33,079 bases of DNA from positions 1 to 33,079 of the forward strand of contig JAOZIG010000163.1 in the NCBI GenBank assembly GCA_026014515.1. Reading direction: 5' to 3'. This document shows positions 19,152-26,560 of the stretch, piece after piece; positions within the stretch are counted from its first letter, which is position 1; every line of letters begins with the position of its first letter. Source of the DNA: Candidatus Bathyarchaeota archaeon. Its GTDB lineage: Archaea > Thermoproteota > Bathyarchaeia > TCS64. Under the pieces are notes generated by a model. The model had not been told where the DNA came from, searched no databases, and saw only the letters and a program-made list of their open reading frames with translations. The position numbers and the translations under genes are program-made.

Positions 19152-19251
19152 ATTAAGATCGAAACAGGGCTGTTCTGGGGCTGGTTTCGAGTAAAGAAGC
19201 CGCTTCCGGGTTTTCTTGGCGTACCCCCCCCCCTTAGCATCAAATCTCAAT

Positions 19252-21168
19252 TTAGTTATCTGTGATTTCACCATCAGGCATTATTTTTATTTCCTTTTGT
19301 TTGCCTTTTTCGCCTATTATCGTAGCAACCCATCCTTTTCCGAATCCCCAATATCTTCCTTTGAAGGAGACCAAGTCTCCTTCTGATAGTTGTTCAGCTA
19401 AGTATCTTGCTCGTGCTTCAGTAATTTTCATTTTTACTATCTCACAAGAGTATTCTGTTGGAGTTTGATAGACTTCTATATCGTACGTTCCATCAATCTC
19501 GGATACTAGACGAAGTTCGTAGAGTTCTTTTGTCTCATTACCAATTTTTGTTTTGTTTTCTGGATTTGAGATATTTTTTTCGATTAAATAATTGGTTGCT
19601 CGTTTTATGGCTTCTTCCCATGTTAAGTTCATGCTTATTATTTGTGGCTTAGCCTGATAGTTTATGTGTAATTGCCATTCATAGACAGGGTCTTTGAATA
19701 GAAAATCATAACCTCTGTCGCCTTTCCACATTTTTACTAACTCAGAATTATCTCTGTTCTCTCGTTGCGCAATTTCAAGAGCATATTTGTCGTTGATTCT
19801 AAGTATATGCTCTAATTTGTTATCCAAGGTTGATGTAAACGCGATTTCTCCATTTTCTGAAGTGAAACTTAACTCCCAGCTTGCTTCTGTGACTTTTCCA
19901 AAATTGATTTTTAGTTGAGAGTTTTGATCATATTTTGAGTCAGAGAAGATACTCTTGGCTTTTCTACATGCTTTCTCAACAACAATTTCCTCATGTGTAG
20001 GTTCAGTTAGAATCTTTCCTGAGGATTTATAGACATTGAACCGATCTTTTGATAAATTGTTTATAGTGACAGTCCATACTTTCTCGTTGTCCTTGATTTC
20101 AAACTGTGCTGTTTCAAATTCTGGATACTCTTGAACAATTATTTTTCTTGCGTCGCTTTTAGAAAATGAAGGTCTATTTGAGTCTACTTTTCCTTTAATG
20201 CAGTCAAAGGAGAAGTGGCATTTTTTCCCTTTGTAGAGGTAATTGAGGGTAATTTTTGATGCGATATGTTTTTTCTGAGGTGTGCAGTAAATGTCTTGGT
20301 TTGGGATACCATCTATTTGTATCATTCTTTTGTAAGCTATGCGTCTAATTTTAGGGTAGGATATTTTGAATTTTGATGCCAGTTCTCTATAGTTATTATA
20401 TGGCTCTTGTTTGACATAATTTACCTCTTCGGCTCGTCGAATGTTACTTCGTTCATTCCCTACATCATATACGATGTTTCCTTTTTCGTCTGTAATTAGT
20501 AGTCCTTTTCCAGACCATCTCGCTCTTACCCTGCCTTGTGAGTCGTGCCATACTTTGTTGACGTCCCAGTCAACGGTTCGGAATCCTCTGAGTGTTATCG
20601 TTGCTCCTGTTATTTCTATATCTGAGAGGTTTATCTCGCATCCATACTTGAGGAAATGTGAGAATCCTTCGATGAATGCTATTGGCTCTATTTTGGGCAA
20701 TATGAATGGTTCAACTTGACCTTTAGTTCCGAATGAGAGATTTTTATATAGGTCTTTGAAGCTCGTTATAGTTAGTGTTTCTTTACTAGTTTTTTTCGTA
20801 ATATTGTTATCCAGATCGTAGTTTGTACAAAGTTCAGCTAATTTATCCCCGTCAATTAATGTTATGGGGTTATCTTCTGCTATCTCTATTGCTTCTCGTG
20901 TAAAAGTCGAGGAAGTAAAGAATATTCCTCTATCTGCACCGTGGATTGTTAATGCTCCTGCAAATTTCTGTATGTCTGGGCTTGATACGGGGGCTGTGTC
21001 ATAGAATTTACATTGCACTATGTATTTTGTTTTATGTCCGAACTCGTCTTCTCGGTAACCTTCTACGTCTACGCCTCTGTCTGCTGTTCCTCCAACTCTT
21101 CTTACGTCGAGATACCCCATTGAGCGAAGAAGATCCGCTATTAGTTCTTCAAATATCCTGTCAGACAA
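19252..21168 (-). CDS. Mrr-type restriction endonuclease-like protein with long C-terminal tail (638 aa)
   Basis: FEELIADLLRSMGYLDVRRVGGTADRGVDVEGY...YIVQCKFY (PD-(D/E)xK: GVDV, QCK) ...FAGALTIHGADRGIFFTSSTFTREAIEIA...LIDGDKLAELC. Confidence 0.85.
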   Translation of the reverse strand: MSDRIFEELIADLLRSMGYLDVRRVGGTADRGVDVEGYREDEFGHKTKYIVQCKFYDTAPVSSPDIQKFAGALTIHGADRGIFFTSSTFTREAIEIAEDNPITLIDGDKLAELCTNYDLDNNITKKTSKETLTITSFKDLYKNLSFGTKGQVEPFILPKIEPIAFIEGFSHFLKYGCEINLSDIEITGATITLRGFRTVDWDVNKVWHDSQGRVRARWSGKGLLITDEKGNIVYDVGNERSNIRRAEEVNYVKQEPYNNYRELASKFKISYPKIRRIAYKRMIQIDGIPNQDIYCTPQKKHIASKITLNYLYKGKKCHFSFDCIKGKVDSNRPSFSKSDARKIIVQEYPEFETAQFEIKDNEKVWTVTINNLSKDRFNVYKSSGKILTEPTHEEIVVEKACRKAKSIFSDSKYDQNSQLKINFGKVTEASWELSFTSENGEIAFTSTLDNKLEHILRINDKYALEIAQRENRDNSELVKMWKGDRGYDFLFKDPVYEWQLHINYQAKPQIISMNLTWEEAIKRATNYLIEKNISNPENKTKIGNETKELYELRLVSEIDGTYDIEVYQTPTEYSCEIVKMKITEARARYLAEQLSEGDLVSFKGRYWGFGKGWVATIIGEKGKQKEIKIMPDGEITDN

Positions 21169-21231
21169 GATAATGAATTTTATTGATATAATAATTTAAC
21201 AATTTTCATCCATACTAAATGTCTGTTTAGC

Positions 21232-22437
21232 TCAATATTCATAATTATTCTTTTTTAGCCAAAGTAAAATCGGGTGAAGCAAATATTGTCTGACTATTTG
21301 TTTCATAAGGTTAGAACGGTTTATCAAATTCGCATAGAAGGGGCTATTTTCATAGTAAAAATGTATAAGCGTTTTACCAATTACATTTTGGTTCAGAAAG
21401 GAGTCTCTAAAGTTTCTAAAAATATCAACTTCTTTAGCCATTGGAGAATTATAAGCAGCAGTAACGATGAAACAACCAGTTTTTTGTGAATTAAGCAAGT
21501 TCTCTACTTTTTTAAATTCCTGATTATATCTGTTAATTGCTTCGTCTCCAAATGCAAGCATTAATTCGATTTGACCATCTTTCGGAGGATTTTCTATACT
21601 CTTTGTAAACGAAGCTGCCCAATCATTCCAAGCATCAAAATAAGATACATAAACATCTAACCAAGCTTCGTAAGCTTTTGTCCAAATTTCTGGTGGTCTT
21701 AGAGCGAGGGTTTTGAAATAATTTTTAGTTAATATTTCATTTGCGTTGATTATTTTCGTTGAATATGTTTGAATTATTTGTACATTGTCCTGATCATTGG
21801 AATCTAGGTGTAACATTATTTGGTTTATCAGGTTTTTTATAACATTTGTATAATCTTGCATTTTTTGAGTTTCAGAAATAATATGATCTAACCATTTTTT
21901 TTGGTCAATATCACGTTTATTAACATATACTAGTCCGTTTTTATGATCCATTATTTTGTTATGTTGTTGTTGTATTTTTTTAATTAAGGATATTTCTAAT
22001 GTTCGTATAGCATTTGATATATTAAAAGTGATTTTTTGATTATTATTCTCCTCTTTAGGCAGTAAATTGCTTTGCGCTAACAGTTGAACTAGTTTATCAC
22101 CGTTGATAAGTTCTAGTTGTTTGTCTTTTACAAAATCAAGTGCGGGTTTTGTGAAGTATGAATTTGTTATTATTATTCCTTTATTCGCGTTTCTTGAGTG
22201 TACAACTCCGTATAAGTCACGTACGATAGCGACGCCTACCGGATTTGAGTATCGTTTGCATTGAATTATATAATCGCCTTGTAGTATTGGTTGGTTATTT
22301 ACTGCATGGATATCAATACCTCCATCAGCGCCTCTGGTTCTTGTTTTTGTTATAAACCCCATTTTTTGAACAAGTTCTTCAATTAAATTCTCAAATTCAG
22401 CTCCAGATAGATTTTCTAAAAAATGAGTGGATGACAT
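21232..22437 (-). CDS. Mrr-type restriction endonuclease-like protein with helical middle and CFI-box-CTERM-like C-terminus
   Basis: FENLIEELVQKMGFITKTRTRGADGGIDIHAV...YIIQCKRYS...NKGIIITNSYFTKPALDFV...LINGDKLVQLL; C-terminal CFIVTAAYNSPMAKEVDIFRNFRDSFL...YYENSPFYANLI. Likely start MSSTHF at 22437; listed ORF extends to 22497. Confidence 0.85.
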   Translation of the reverse strand: MSSTHFLENLSGAEFENLIEELVQKMGFITKTRTRGADGGIDIHAVNNQPILQGDYIIQCKRYSNPVGVAIVRDLYGVVHSRNANKGIIITNSYFTKPALDFVKDKQLELINGDKLVQLLAQSNLLPKEENNNQKITFNISNAIRTLEISLIKKIQQQHNKIMDHKNGLVYVNKRDIDQKKWLDHIISETQKMQDYTNVIKNLINQIMLHLDSNDQDNVQIIQTYSTKIINANEILTKNYFKTLALRPPEIWTKAYEAWLDVYVSYFDAWNDWAASFTKSIENPPKDGQIELMLAFGDEAINRYNQEFKKVENLLNSQKTGCFIVTAAYNSPMAKEVDIFRNFRDSFLNQNVIGKTLIHFYYENSPFYANLINRSNLMKQIVRQYLLHPILLWLKKNNYEY

Positions 22438-22450
22438 GCAAAGTAGCCTA

Positions 22451-22474
22451 TAAATATTTTTATTAAAATATTTA
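22451..22474. repeat. AT-only inverted repeat (10-bp arms, 4-bp spacer)
   Basis: TAAATATTTT-tatt-AAAATATTTA just upstream of the second Mrr-type gene. Confidence 0.7.
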
Positions 22475-22627
22475 ACTATATTTTTGCGTGTCTTCACCTT
22501 TGATTGATACGTTAAAAGATGTTAGAAATCCGATGATTATTGGTACTGGACCTCTATGGTGAATCCATAACAGTAGGTCTTCCAGTTCTTTGTAAGAGTT
22601 CTCCGCTAAGAGGTCACGGTTCGCCAT
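22472..22627 (-). pseudogene. Putative truncated AbiEii-like nucleotidyltransferase toxin (N-terminal remnant)
   Basis: Unlisted short frame: MANRDLLAENSYKELEDLLLWIHHRGPVPIIIGFLTSFNVSIKGEDTQKYS*. Begins within the last 22 nt of the AbiEi-like gene, as operonic toxins often do; N-terminus resembles the start of AbiEii-family proteins (..PVIIGGWA..), which breaks off at PIIIG. Confidence 0.5.
22537..22548. repeat. 12-bp direct repeat TTATTGGTACTG, right copy
   Basis: Identical to 19140-19151; lies inside the truncated AbiEii-like frame. Confidence 0.5.
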
Positions 22628-23229
22628 AATTGATTCCTGTAGAACTGTATAGCAGCGTCTCTGCCAATTCCGCTTGAGTATAAATCTATGGCTATTTGTA
22701 TCTTTTCACAAACACTTACACTTTGTATTTCTTTGGATTCTTTGAATATGTCTGGTCTGTCTGGTTTCAGTATGACCACCGGTATGACTCCTTGACCTTT
22801 CTCCAGTGATCGTATCTCGTCAACGTCATCGATGTATACATGGACCATCGGGTAGCTGATGTGATACTCGTAATAGTTTCTTAAACCGCTGAACCCTGTG
22901 AACGCGTATCTAATCCCCTTGGTGAAGCAGTATTGGTTTATCATGTTCTCGGTGTCGGTGATGGTTGATGTCGGCAACCTTATGGTTTCAGCTATGAGTT
23001 TTTTGAATGGTCTGTCCATGCTTATCTTGTCAAGTAATCTGGCATAGTCCAGTAGGCGAGTATTCCCGTATTCTACCTTCACTATGTCGAGATCTGCTAA
23101 CTGGTGTATTACCTCGTTCACATACCCTATGGCTACTCCTGTCTGCTGTGAGACCTCGGATTGACTGGTCTCGTTTTTCCCTAGCAGATACTTTGCTATG
23201 CGGTAGGCTTTCTTTGATTTGAGACTCAT
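22606..23229 (-). CDS. Winged-helix regulator, AbiEi-like (type IV antitoxin family)
   Basis: N-terminal HTH (ETSQSEVSQQTGVAIGYVNEVIHQLADLDIVKV), C-terminal FTGFSGLRNYYEYHISYPMVHVYIDD...IPVVILKPDRPDIF...IQIAIDLYSSGIGRDAAIQFY, as in AbiEi_2-type proteins. Confidence 0.65.
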   Translation of the reverse strand: MSLKSKKAYRIAKYLLGKNETSQSEVSQQTGVAIGYVNEVIHQLADLDIVKVEYGNTRLLDYARLLDKISMDRPFKKLIAETIRLPTSTITDTENMINQYCFTKGIRYAFTGFSGLRNYYEYHISYPMVHVYIDDVDEIRSLEKGQGVIPVVILKPDRPDIFKESKEIQSVSVCEKIQIAIDLYSSGIGRDAAIQFYRNQLWRTVTS

Positions 23230-23260
23230 TCATTTTGTTTCAAACGCTAGAGGTTATATC

Positions 23261-23299
23261 ATTTTCGGTAATTACCGAAAATTTCGGTTAAAACCGAAA
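23261..23299. promoter_or_regulatory. Tandem palindromic operators upstream of the AbiEi-like gene
   Basis: ATTTTCGGTAATTACCGAAAAT (23261-23282, perfect 22-bp palindrome) adjoining TTTCGGTT-aa-AACCGAAA (23282-23299). Confidence 0.75.
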
Positions 23300-23330
23300 A
23301 TCTACTCCCTTGTTTTTCTTAGTTCTCTGG

Positions 23331-23546
23331 TTATGGTGAATCAGTGTTTCTTAAGGGATAGAAGTGATATTTGGCGTCGATCCATGCTCCGTTGCATTCC
23401 ATACATCGGAAAAGGGCTCCGTATCTATAGTGAGGTTCTCCGTCTTCTTCTATAGAGTACCAGATATAGGGGGTTTCTCTGTAGATGTTTTTAGCTTGAC
23501 ATTTTGGGCAGGGAATATCATGTTTTTCGTGAAGTAACTTGGACAT
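23331..23546 (-). CDS. Small zinc-ribbon protein
   Basis: 71 aa: IPCPKCQAKNIYRETPYIWYSIEEDGEPHYRYGALFRCMECNGAWIDA; two CxxC pairs. Confidence 0.65.
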   Translation of the reverse strand: MSKLLHEKHDIPCPKCQAKNIYRETPYIWYSIEEDGEPHYRYGALFRCMECNGAWIDAKYHFYPLRNTDSP

Positions 23547-23622
23547 AACTGGATATTGTTTTATGAATATTTAAGAAAAAGAGGTTGAAGGATTAATCGG
23601 GTATAGTAAGTCTCAGATATGG

Positions 23623-24882
23623 CTAGAGGTTTGCTTCTTCTGGTTCGGTCTCAGAGTCGAGGGATTTGCTGTCTGGTACGTATCTGTAGACTATGGGCAT
23701 TCTGATGCAGCCGTCTATTACTGCCATTACTATGAATGGGGCTAAGGGGCTGACGCTGTCCCAGAGCCATCCTCCGAGGACTGATGCTGGTACTGCGAGT
23801 AGGTTGAAGGCGGATACGCTGAGGGCTGTCATTCGTGCTCTTTGGGTGTGGTTGACGAGTTCTGCTTCTTGTGCTTGCCATGCTACGCCTGTTGCGTCGC
23901 TTATGCCCATGAGTATCCATGCTAGGATCAGGAATAGTTGCTGTTTTCCCAATAGGAGGAATATGATTGTGCCTATGTACATGATGCCTCGTCCTGAGAT
24001 TATGATCCATTTTCTACCGACGCGGTCTGTGAGGCTTCCCATCATGGGTGATGTGATTATGTTGACTAGGCTTCTGACTGTGACCATGTAGCTGATTGTT
24101 ATGGCTGATGCTCCGTGGATTGTTGCTGCGAATAGTATCCAGAATGGTCCTGCTAGTCCTATGCTGATGCTTCCGAGGCTCTTCATGCCTACCCATGCCT
24201 TGACGCCTTTTCGTTTGAGGACTATTCTATAGTCTTTGATCATTGTCTTGATGCTGAGTTTTCGCTCGTATTGTCCGGGGATTCTTTCACTTAGCCTAGT
24301 GTAGACGGTTATCCACGCGATTATCAGTAGGATTACTTGAACTAGGTAGATGGGTTTGATACCCTCAATGGTTAATCCACCATAGCGTTCTACGATCAGT
24401 CCACCGATGAGAGCGGCGAACAGTGTTGGTGTCAGTATGAATATATTGGCAATTCCGTAGACTGCTCCTCTGTGCTCGTTTTTGATGCTGTTGGCGTACA
24501 TGGCGGTCCAAGGTGGAGAGATAATTCCATCAGCTATACCAGTGAATACGAATGCGGGTATCAGCCAGAGCAGGTTATCCGCCAGATAATATGTTAATGG
24601 TACCAGTATACCAACAAATGCTCCGATCAGGAACATGGTTTTCCTGTTTAACCTGTCGGATAGCCAGCCTGTGGCAAACGATGAGATTGCGATGAGAGCT
24701 AGACTAAGGCTTGTGAGTAGTCCTAGTTGGGTGCCTGTGGCTCCTAGTGCAACGATGTAGATGGAGTTGTATGGGTTGATGTTTACTACGAAGTTAGCTA
24801 TGCTTGAGCGTGCGAATATGGTTTTCAGGTCTTTTGAGAGATCGTGGTAAAAGCTAGTTATGTTTTTCAGGGTGTCTCTCAA
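23623..24882 (-). CDS. MFS transporter
   Basis: IYIVALGATGTQLGLLTSLSLALIAISSFATGWLSDRLNRKTMFLIG; ...GSLTDRVGRKWIII... Confidence 0.88.
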   Translation of the reverse strand: MRDTLKNITSFYHDLSKDLKTIFARSSIANFVVNINPYNSIYIVALGATGTQLGLLTSLSLALIAISSFATGWLSDRLNRKTMFLIGAFVGILVPLTYYLADNLLWLIPAFVFTGIADGIISPPWTAMYANSIKNEHRGAVYGIANIFILTPTLFAALIGGLIVERYGGLTIEGIKPIYLVQVILLIIAWITVYTRLSERIPGQYERKLSIKTMIKDYRIVLKRKGVKAWVGMKSLGSISIGLAGPFWILFAATIHGASAITISYMVTVRSLVNIITSPMMGSLTDRVGRKWIIISGRGIMYIGTIIFLLLGKQQLFLILAWILMGISDATGVAWQAQEAELVNHTQRARMTALSVSAFNLLAVPASVLGGWLWDSVSPLAPFIVMAVIDGCIRMPIVYRYVPDSKSLDSETEPEEANL

Positions 24883-25001
24883 GGTCGCGCCTTCAATATT
24901 TTTTAGTGCATTTTGTGACTAAGGAACTTGGTATTAAACATTGTTTTTGGGTTCTGTTTATATTCTAGCCATAATTGCTCTTATTTTGTGAATAAAAGCC
25001 A

Positions 25002-25970
25002 GTGATGGAACTCTTTGTTAATGCCATTGTACTCGGGGTAGCTCTTCTACTGCTGGGAAAGTTCAGCCACTGGACAATAATCAACAGCGAAAGAATAGCG
25101 GAAATAACTGGATTCGGCAAGACCGCCATGGGGTTTATCTTGATGGCGTTATCTACATCACTTCCTGAACTCACTGTGGCTGTGTTCAGTACAGCAAATG
25201 AGGAGGCTGTAGGCGTAGCCATCGGTAATGTTCTCGGCAGTAATATTGTGAATATCTGTCTTGTCTTCGGGGCGTGTATTCTATATGCATCACGAAAGAA
25301 CTTGGTTTGCATCGACTTTATTCCCATGATCACCCGTGAGGACATAAAGAGCCTCCAGTTTGGATTATTCTCAGCTAGCATCATCCCGTTATCATTGATC
25401 TATCTGGGCTTCGCCAGTAGACTGATCGGTGTTTTGCTCATAGGCTTGTTCTTATGGAACACTTGGCAGTTGATGAAGAAGAGAGAGGGATTGAAGGATG
25501 AAGGGGCTCTTGGAGAGGAAAGAAAAAAGCTCTCATGGTATAGCTTCATGCTCATCGTAGGAATAGCGGGAGTAGTTAGTTGCAGTTACTATATCGTGGA
25601 ATCAGCCACGTTTATTGCACTTGGTATTGGTGTACCAAAGGTCATCATCGGCGCAACCATTGTGGCTTTTGGCACAAGTCTACCCGAACTGGCTACCAGT
25701 CTTCAGGCTACCAAGAATAACAGCATCAATCTAGCGTTAGCGAACATCGTTGGAAGCGCCTTTCTTAACGTGACTCTCATACTCGGAGTCACTTTGGTAG
25801 CTGCTAATCTCACCATAAATATCGCGGCATTCACAAACATAGCCGTGTTCAGTCTGATAGCGAATCTTTTCTTATGGTACTTCCTAAGCGGAGACAGAAT
25901 ATGTTGGAAAGAAGGGGCGGTTTTAGTCTTCCTATATGGGTTATTCTTATACAGCAGCCTTAGATTCTAA
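25002..25970 (+). CDS. Sodium/calcium exchanger (CaCA family)
   Basis: Two alpha-repeats: MALSTSLPELTVAVFSTANEEAVGVAIGNVLGSNIVNICLV and VIIGATIVAFGTSLPELATSLQATKNNSINLALANIVGSAFLNVTLILG. Confidence 0.92.
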   Translation: MMELFVNAIVLGVALLLLGKFSHWTIINSERIAEITGFGKTAMGFILMALSTSLPELTVAVFSTANEEAVGVAIGNVLGSNIVNICLVFGACILYASRKNLVCIDFIPMITREDIKSLQFGLFSASIIPLSLIYLGFASRLIGVLLIGLFLWNTWQLMKKREGLKDEGALGEERKKLSWYSFMLIVGIAGVVSCSYYIVESATFIALGIGVPKVIIGATIVAFGTSLPELATSLQATKNNSINLALANIVGSAFLNVTLILGVTLVAANLTINIAAFTNIAVFSLIANLFLWYFLSGDRICWKEGAVLVFLYGLFLYSSLRF

Positions 25971-26177
25971 AGAAATCTCCTTTTCCTCTCTGTTTAGTGG
26001 GTTTTGTTTAAATACTGTTTAAGAAACCGATTTTAATGATAAATAAACCCGTTTAATTAAATTAATGACCATATAAACCCTTTTTATTGCGTCATATGGA
26101 TAAAGTAATGGTTTTTTCTCTGCATTCATTCGCGCATATGAGGGAATCCTCAAAAATTGGATAAAGAAAAAAAGCCG

Positions 26178-26237
26178 ATGAAAGAGAACTGGGCACAAAG
26201 CCTTGTCACACGTTTTCTCAAACGGCTCAAAAGGTAG
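26178..26237 (+). CDS. Possible micro-ORF (19 aa, basic)
   Basis: ATG...TAG encoding MKENWAQSLVTRFLKRLKR, 9 nt before the next small ORF. Confidence 0.25.
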   Translation: MKENWAQSLVTRFLKRLKR

Positions 26238-26246
26238 ATAAAGAAA

Positions 26247-26447
26247 ATGAATGAAAAAGAGTTAACAAACCTTGGCTCACAGCTAACCCAGAAACAGATT
26301 GAACTCGCTAAAATCAAAGGAAACAAAGGCGAGATCAGTGAAATCGTAAAACGTGAAACAGAGCTAGTTGCACTAAAGAGAGAATTCAACCTAGAACTCG
26401 ACAAGTTAGCTAAAGTCGGAAAAGGGACCATAGTAGATACCGAATAA
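26247..26447 (+). CDS. Small predicted coiled-coil protein
   Basis: 66 aa: MNEKELTNLGSQLTQKQIELAKIKGNKGEISEIVKRETELVALKREFNLELDKLAKVGKG; isolated between larger genes with no better alternative frame. Confidence 0.5.
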   Translation: MNEKELTNLGSQLTQKQIELAKIKGNKGEISEIVKRETELVALKREFNLELDKLAKVGKGTIVDTE

Positions 26448-26560
26448 ACTCACTTTTTCCCCTTTGTAACTCGTATTTTTACTATTGTTTCTATCACGGG
26501 TTCGTGTTATATACTTCTGAGGGTAATTAATTGGTCGTTAAGCCAAGTTATGGCTGGTGA

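Noticed and set aside
18448-19152. 234-aa plus-strand ORF
   Set aside because: Antisense to moxR; Ser/Trp/Val/Leu-rich shadow translation with no recognisable domain.
19159-19215. Possible tRNA T-arm (ggtttcgagtaaagaagcc)
   Set aside because: No acceptor, D or anticodon arms fit; not a tRNA.
18992-19243. 83-aa minus-strand ORF with GGG near the start
   Set aside because: Starts across the C10 tract in the spacer between moxR and the nuclease island; no domain, Pro/Lys/Ser-rich, no clear RBS.
22438-22497. N-terminal 20 aa of the listed 421-aa Mrr-type ORF (MKTRKNIVKYFNKNIYRLLC)
   Set aside because: Overlaps the AT-rich inverted repeat and promoter-like DNA; the internal Met at 22437 aligns better with Mrr-type starts.
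23651-24091. 119-aa and 132-aa ORFs inside the MFS gene
   Set aside because: Alternative-frame/antisense shadows of a clear MFS transporter.
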